Position numbers and translations under genes: made by a program | Assembly (NCBI GenBank): GCA_031761405.1 | Contig: JASEVX010000010.1 | Coordinates: 26,187,545-26,251,544 of the forward strand | Source of the DNA: Serripes groenlandicus | Lineage: Eukaryota > Mollusca > Bivalvia > Cardiida > Cardiidae | Direction of reading: 5' to 3' | Length of the DNA stretch: 64,000 nucleotides | The notes under the pieces: model-generated | Database searches by the model: none | What the model saw: only the letters and a program-made list of their open reading frames with translations | What the model was told of the DNA's origin: nothing | Shown: piece by piece, positions 62,381-64,000 of the stretch | How the letters are laid out: each line of letters starts with the position of its first letter | Numbering within the stretch: position 1 is the first letter of the stretch

Positions 62381-64000
62381 CTGAAAATAGATTAAACAAT
62401 GTTGAAATTTCATCAAACCCAATGTTTATCACCTCCTTTTGGGAAATAGGAGATTTAAGTTGCACATGAAGCGGATTTTTTCTTCAGTATGTTCAATGAA
62501 ATGAGCTCTCTTCCAAAAAAGTCTTGTCTATGAGGAAATCGGTTAAACAGCATTGTTATTTCACCCAATTAAACAAATCTGCAACAGAGAATTAAGAAAA
62601 TAACTAGGCTAAAATATTGAAAATCTCTATAAATGAAAGTACAAGAGAAAGTTGATGCAAGGCATCAATGTCGCCGGAAAAGACTGCATTGATTTATTTA
62701 TGTATTCTTGACTTTCCTTAGTCTATTCAAACATCAGGAACGTTGAAATGAAAACATTTGCTTATAAAGTTTATATTCATATCTATACATTAGGGTATCT
62801 ATAACAAATTAACGAAATGTGTACACATTTATCTGGCTTTAATTTAATTTTGCTGTTGTTACTTATTTAAATAAAAGTATTCATTCATATAATTTCAATG
62901 TTTGTCAATCTTATTCGAATCACAAGGTAAATATCCTGGTATTGCTTTAAAGGGAGGTAATTTGAAGAAAATAAAAGTCTTCAAAAGGAGAAATATATCA
63001 GCATTACCGTCTACAGTTTAAATTGTTCTATTGTTTGTGGATTTAAAAATGTTCTTTTTTTCTTATTTCTACATGTACAACGAAATATTGCGGCTTCTCT
63101 TTGACGCTTTGCGTCAAACATTCGTCTTGTACTTGTCTAAAATAAAATAATATCACTCGCTTTTTCATATCGAAATGCGCATGCGCGAAAATCGATGTTA
63201 AAGGTCACGAAACTACACAACAGAATAGGGTCTATATTTAGCTTAGAAACAGTTCCTACTTTAGATATTCATGGATTAACATTATTAAATGAATTCTACA
63301 CAAATCAAGACATCTCTTTGAACATGAAAACAACATTTAGTAAGTTAAAATTGCTATTAAAAGGAGAATCCGAAATTGACCTCAATGATGACACATAAGA
63401 GTCTGCATTAGGGGGTGTTGGTTCACGTCTTGAAGGGACCACTTTTGTCTTCGTAAATAAGACAAAAAACTTAAATGCGAGTGAAATAAAAAAAACTGCA
63501 AACATTAAAAAATCGGAATATTTATTTCATTTTAGATGTGTCATTTATTAGTGTTCGTAAACAACCACAATTGTAATATGTTCAAATCATCTAGATTTGT
63601 TCCTTTCTAATAATAAGCCGCCCTCCCATGTGATTTCCGAAAAGCTATTAAAAATAGAAGTCGCGGGCTTCTGCCCGGCGACTAATTATTATTGAATAGA
63701 GTTGAAATCATTGTAACAATTTCTCTTTTTGCCGCAATGTTTTAGTGCATCATCATGCAGGAAAGATTAAAAAAAACAAAAAAGACTAATAAATAGAACC
63801 TGAGCTCTAGATATAAAGCATGTTATAAAATCCTTATTTGACACCAAAGCCTATATTGTGGGTACTCAGAAGAATAATAGTATAAAGCCTATATTGTGGG
63901 TACTCAGAAGAATAATAGTATTGACTCAGTAAGACGATTCTTTTGAGTACCCACAATATAGGTTTTAATGAGTTCTAACAGAGACATTATGGAAGCAAGA
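62381..64000. other. Upstream intron of the minus-strand gene
   Basis: No further coiled-coil exon was found. The stretch holds a weak MITE-A remnant (about 62540-62650), unique AT-rich sequence, a few unconvincing short frames at 63.2-63.5 kb, and a MITE-B copy at the right edge. Confidence 0.5.
63811..63995. mobile_element. MITE-B copy with duplicated arm
   Basis: AAAGCCTATATTGTGGGTAC, then TCAGAAGAATAATAGTAT occurs twice before GACGATTCTTTTGAGTACCC and ACAATATAGG. The palindrome arm changed CAACATAGG to CAATATAGG on both sides. Confidence 0.75.

Noticed and set aside
63195..63505. Open frames on both strands (67 codons + and 66 codons -), the minus one with a hydrophobic start
   Set aside because: They overlap each other, have no recognisable domain, and no splice sites link them to the neighbouring gene. 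Could be a small gene but nothing supports it.

Overview
This is a 64 kb piece of an animal nuclear genome. The genes have small exons (39-740 nt) with consensus GT..AG borders, separated by AT-rich introns that are packed with transposons. The repeat set points to a bivalve mollusc, probably a heterodont: tRNA-derived SINEs with ATTC or CAATCAAT tails, and pearl/Helentron-type elements starting TTTTTAGCTC and carrying internal tandem arrays of about 160 bp. The species cannot be named from the sequence alone.

Left part (617-30392, + strand): 17 exons of UBA2 (SAE2), the catalytic subunit of the SUMO-activating enzyme. All splice phases agree and give 569 residues plus a stop. Exon 1, with the start codon and the GxGxxG nucleotide loop (about 46 residues in human), lies before the window. 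The catalytic Cys, both zinc-binding Cys pairs, the ubiquitin-fold domain, a SUMO-interaction-like motif and a basic nuclear signal are present. One intron uses a GC donor.

Right part (62380-37374, - strand): 12 exons of a second gene, convergent with UBA2. They encode 655 residues: a long coiled coil, a low-complexity Asn/Ser/acidic linker, a divergent CAP-Gly domain and a short basic tail. The 5' part lies beyond the window. I do not recognise the orthologue.

Between and inside the genes: the 7 kb convergent spacer (30393-37373) and almost every intron are transposon sequence with no transposase. The dominant element (MITE-A) is a piggyBac-type MITE of about 222 bp flanked by TTAA. It has a subterminal inverted repeat with asymmetric spacing and a central hairpin. 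Several dozen copies or fragments occur on both strands. Helitron-like non-autonomous elements (HLEs) of at least seven sequence families share one plan: T-run, subterminal hairpin, often a tandem array, 3' hairpin, CTTGTT. Many of them sit inside MITE-A copies. Smaller numbers of CTAG-ending Helitron-like elements, four other MITE families and several SINE families fill most of the rest.

The most informative points are the piggyBac-like architecture and arm covariation of MITE-A, the repeated insertion of HLEs into MITE-A (including one MITE holding two HLEs), the shared 3' signature of sequence-unrelated HLE families, the unfamiliar CAP-Gly/coiled-coil gene, and a 69-bp near-perfect palindrome 81 nt inside a UBA2 intron.
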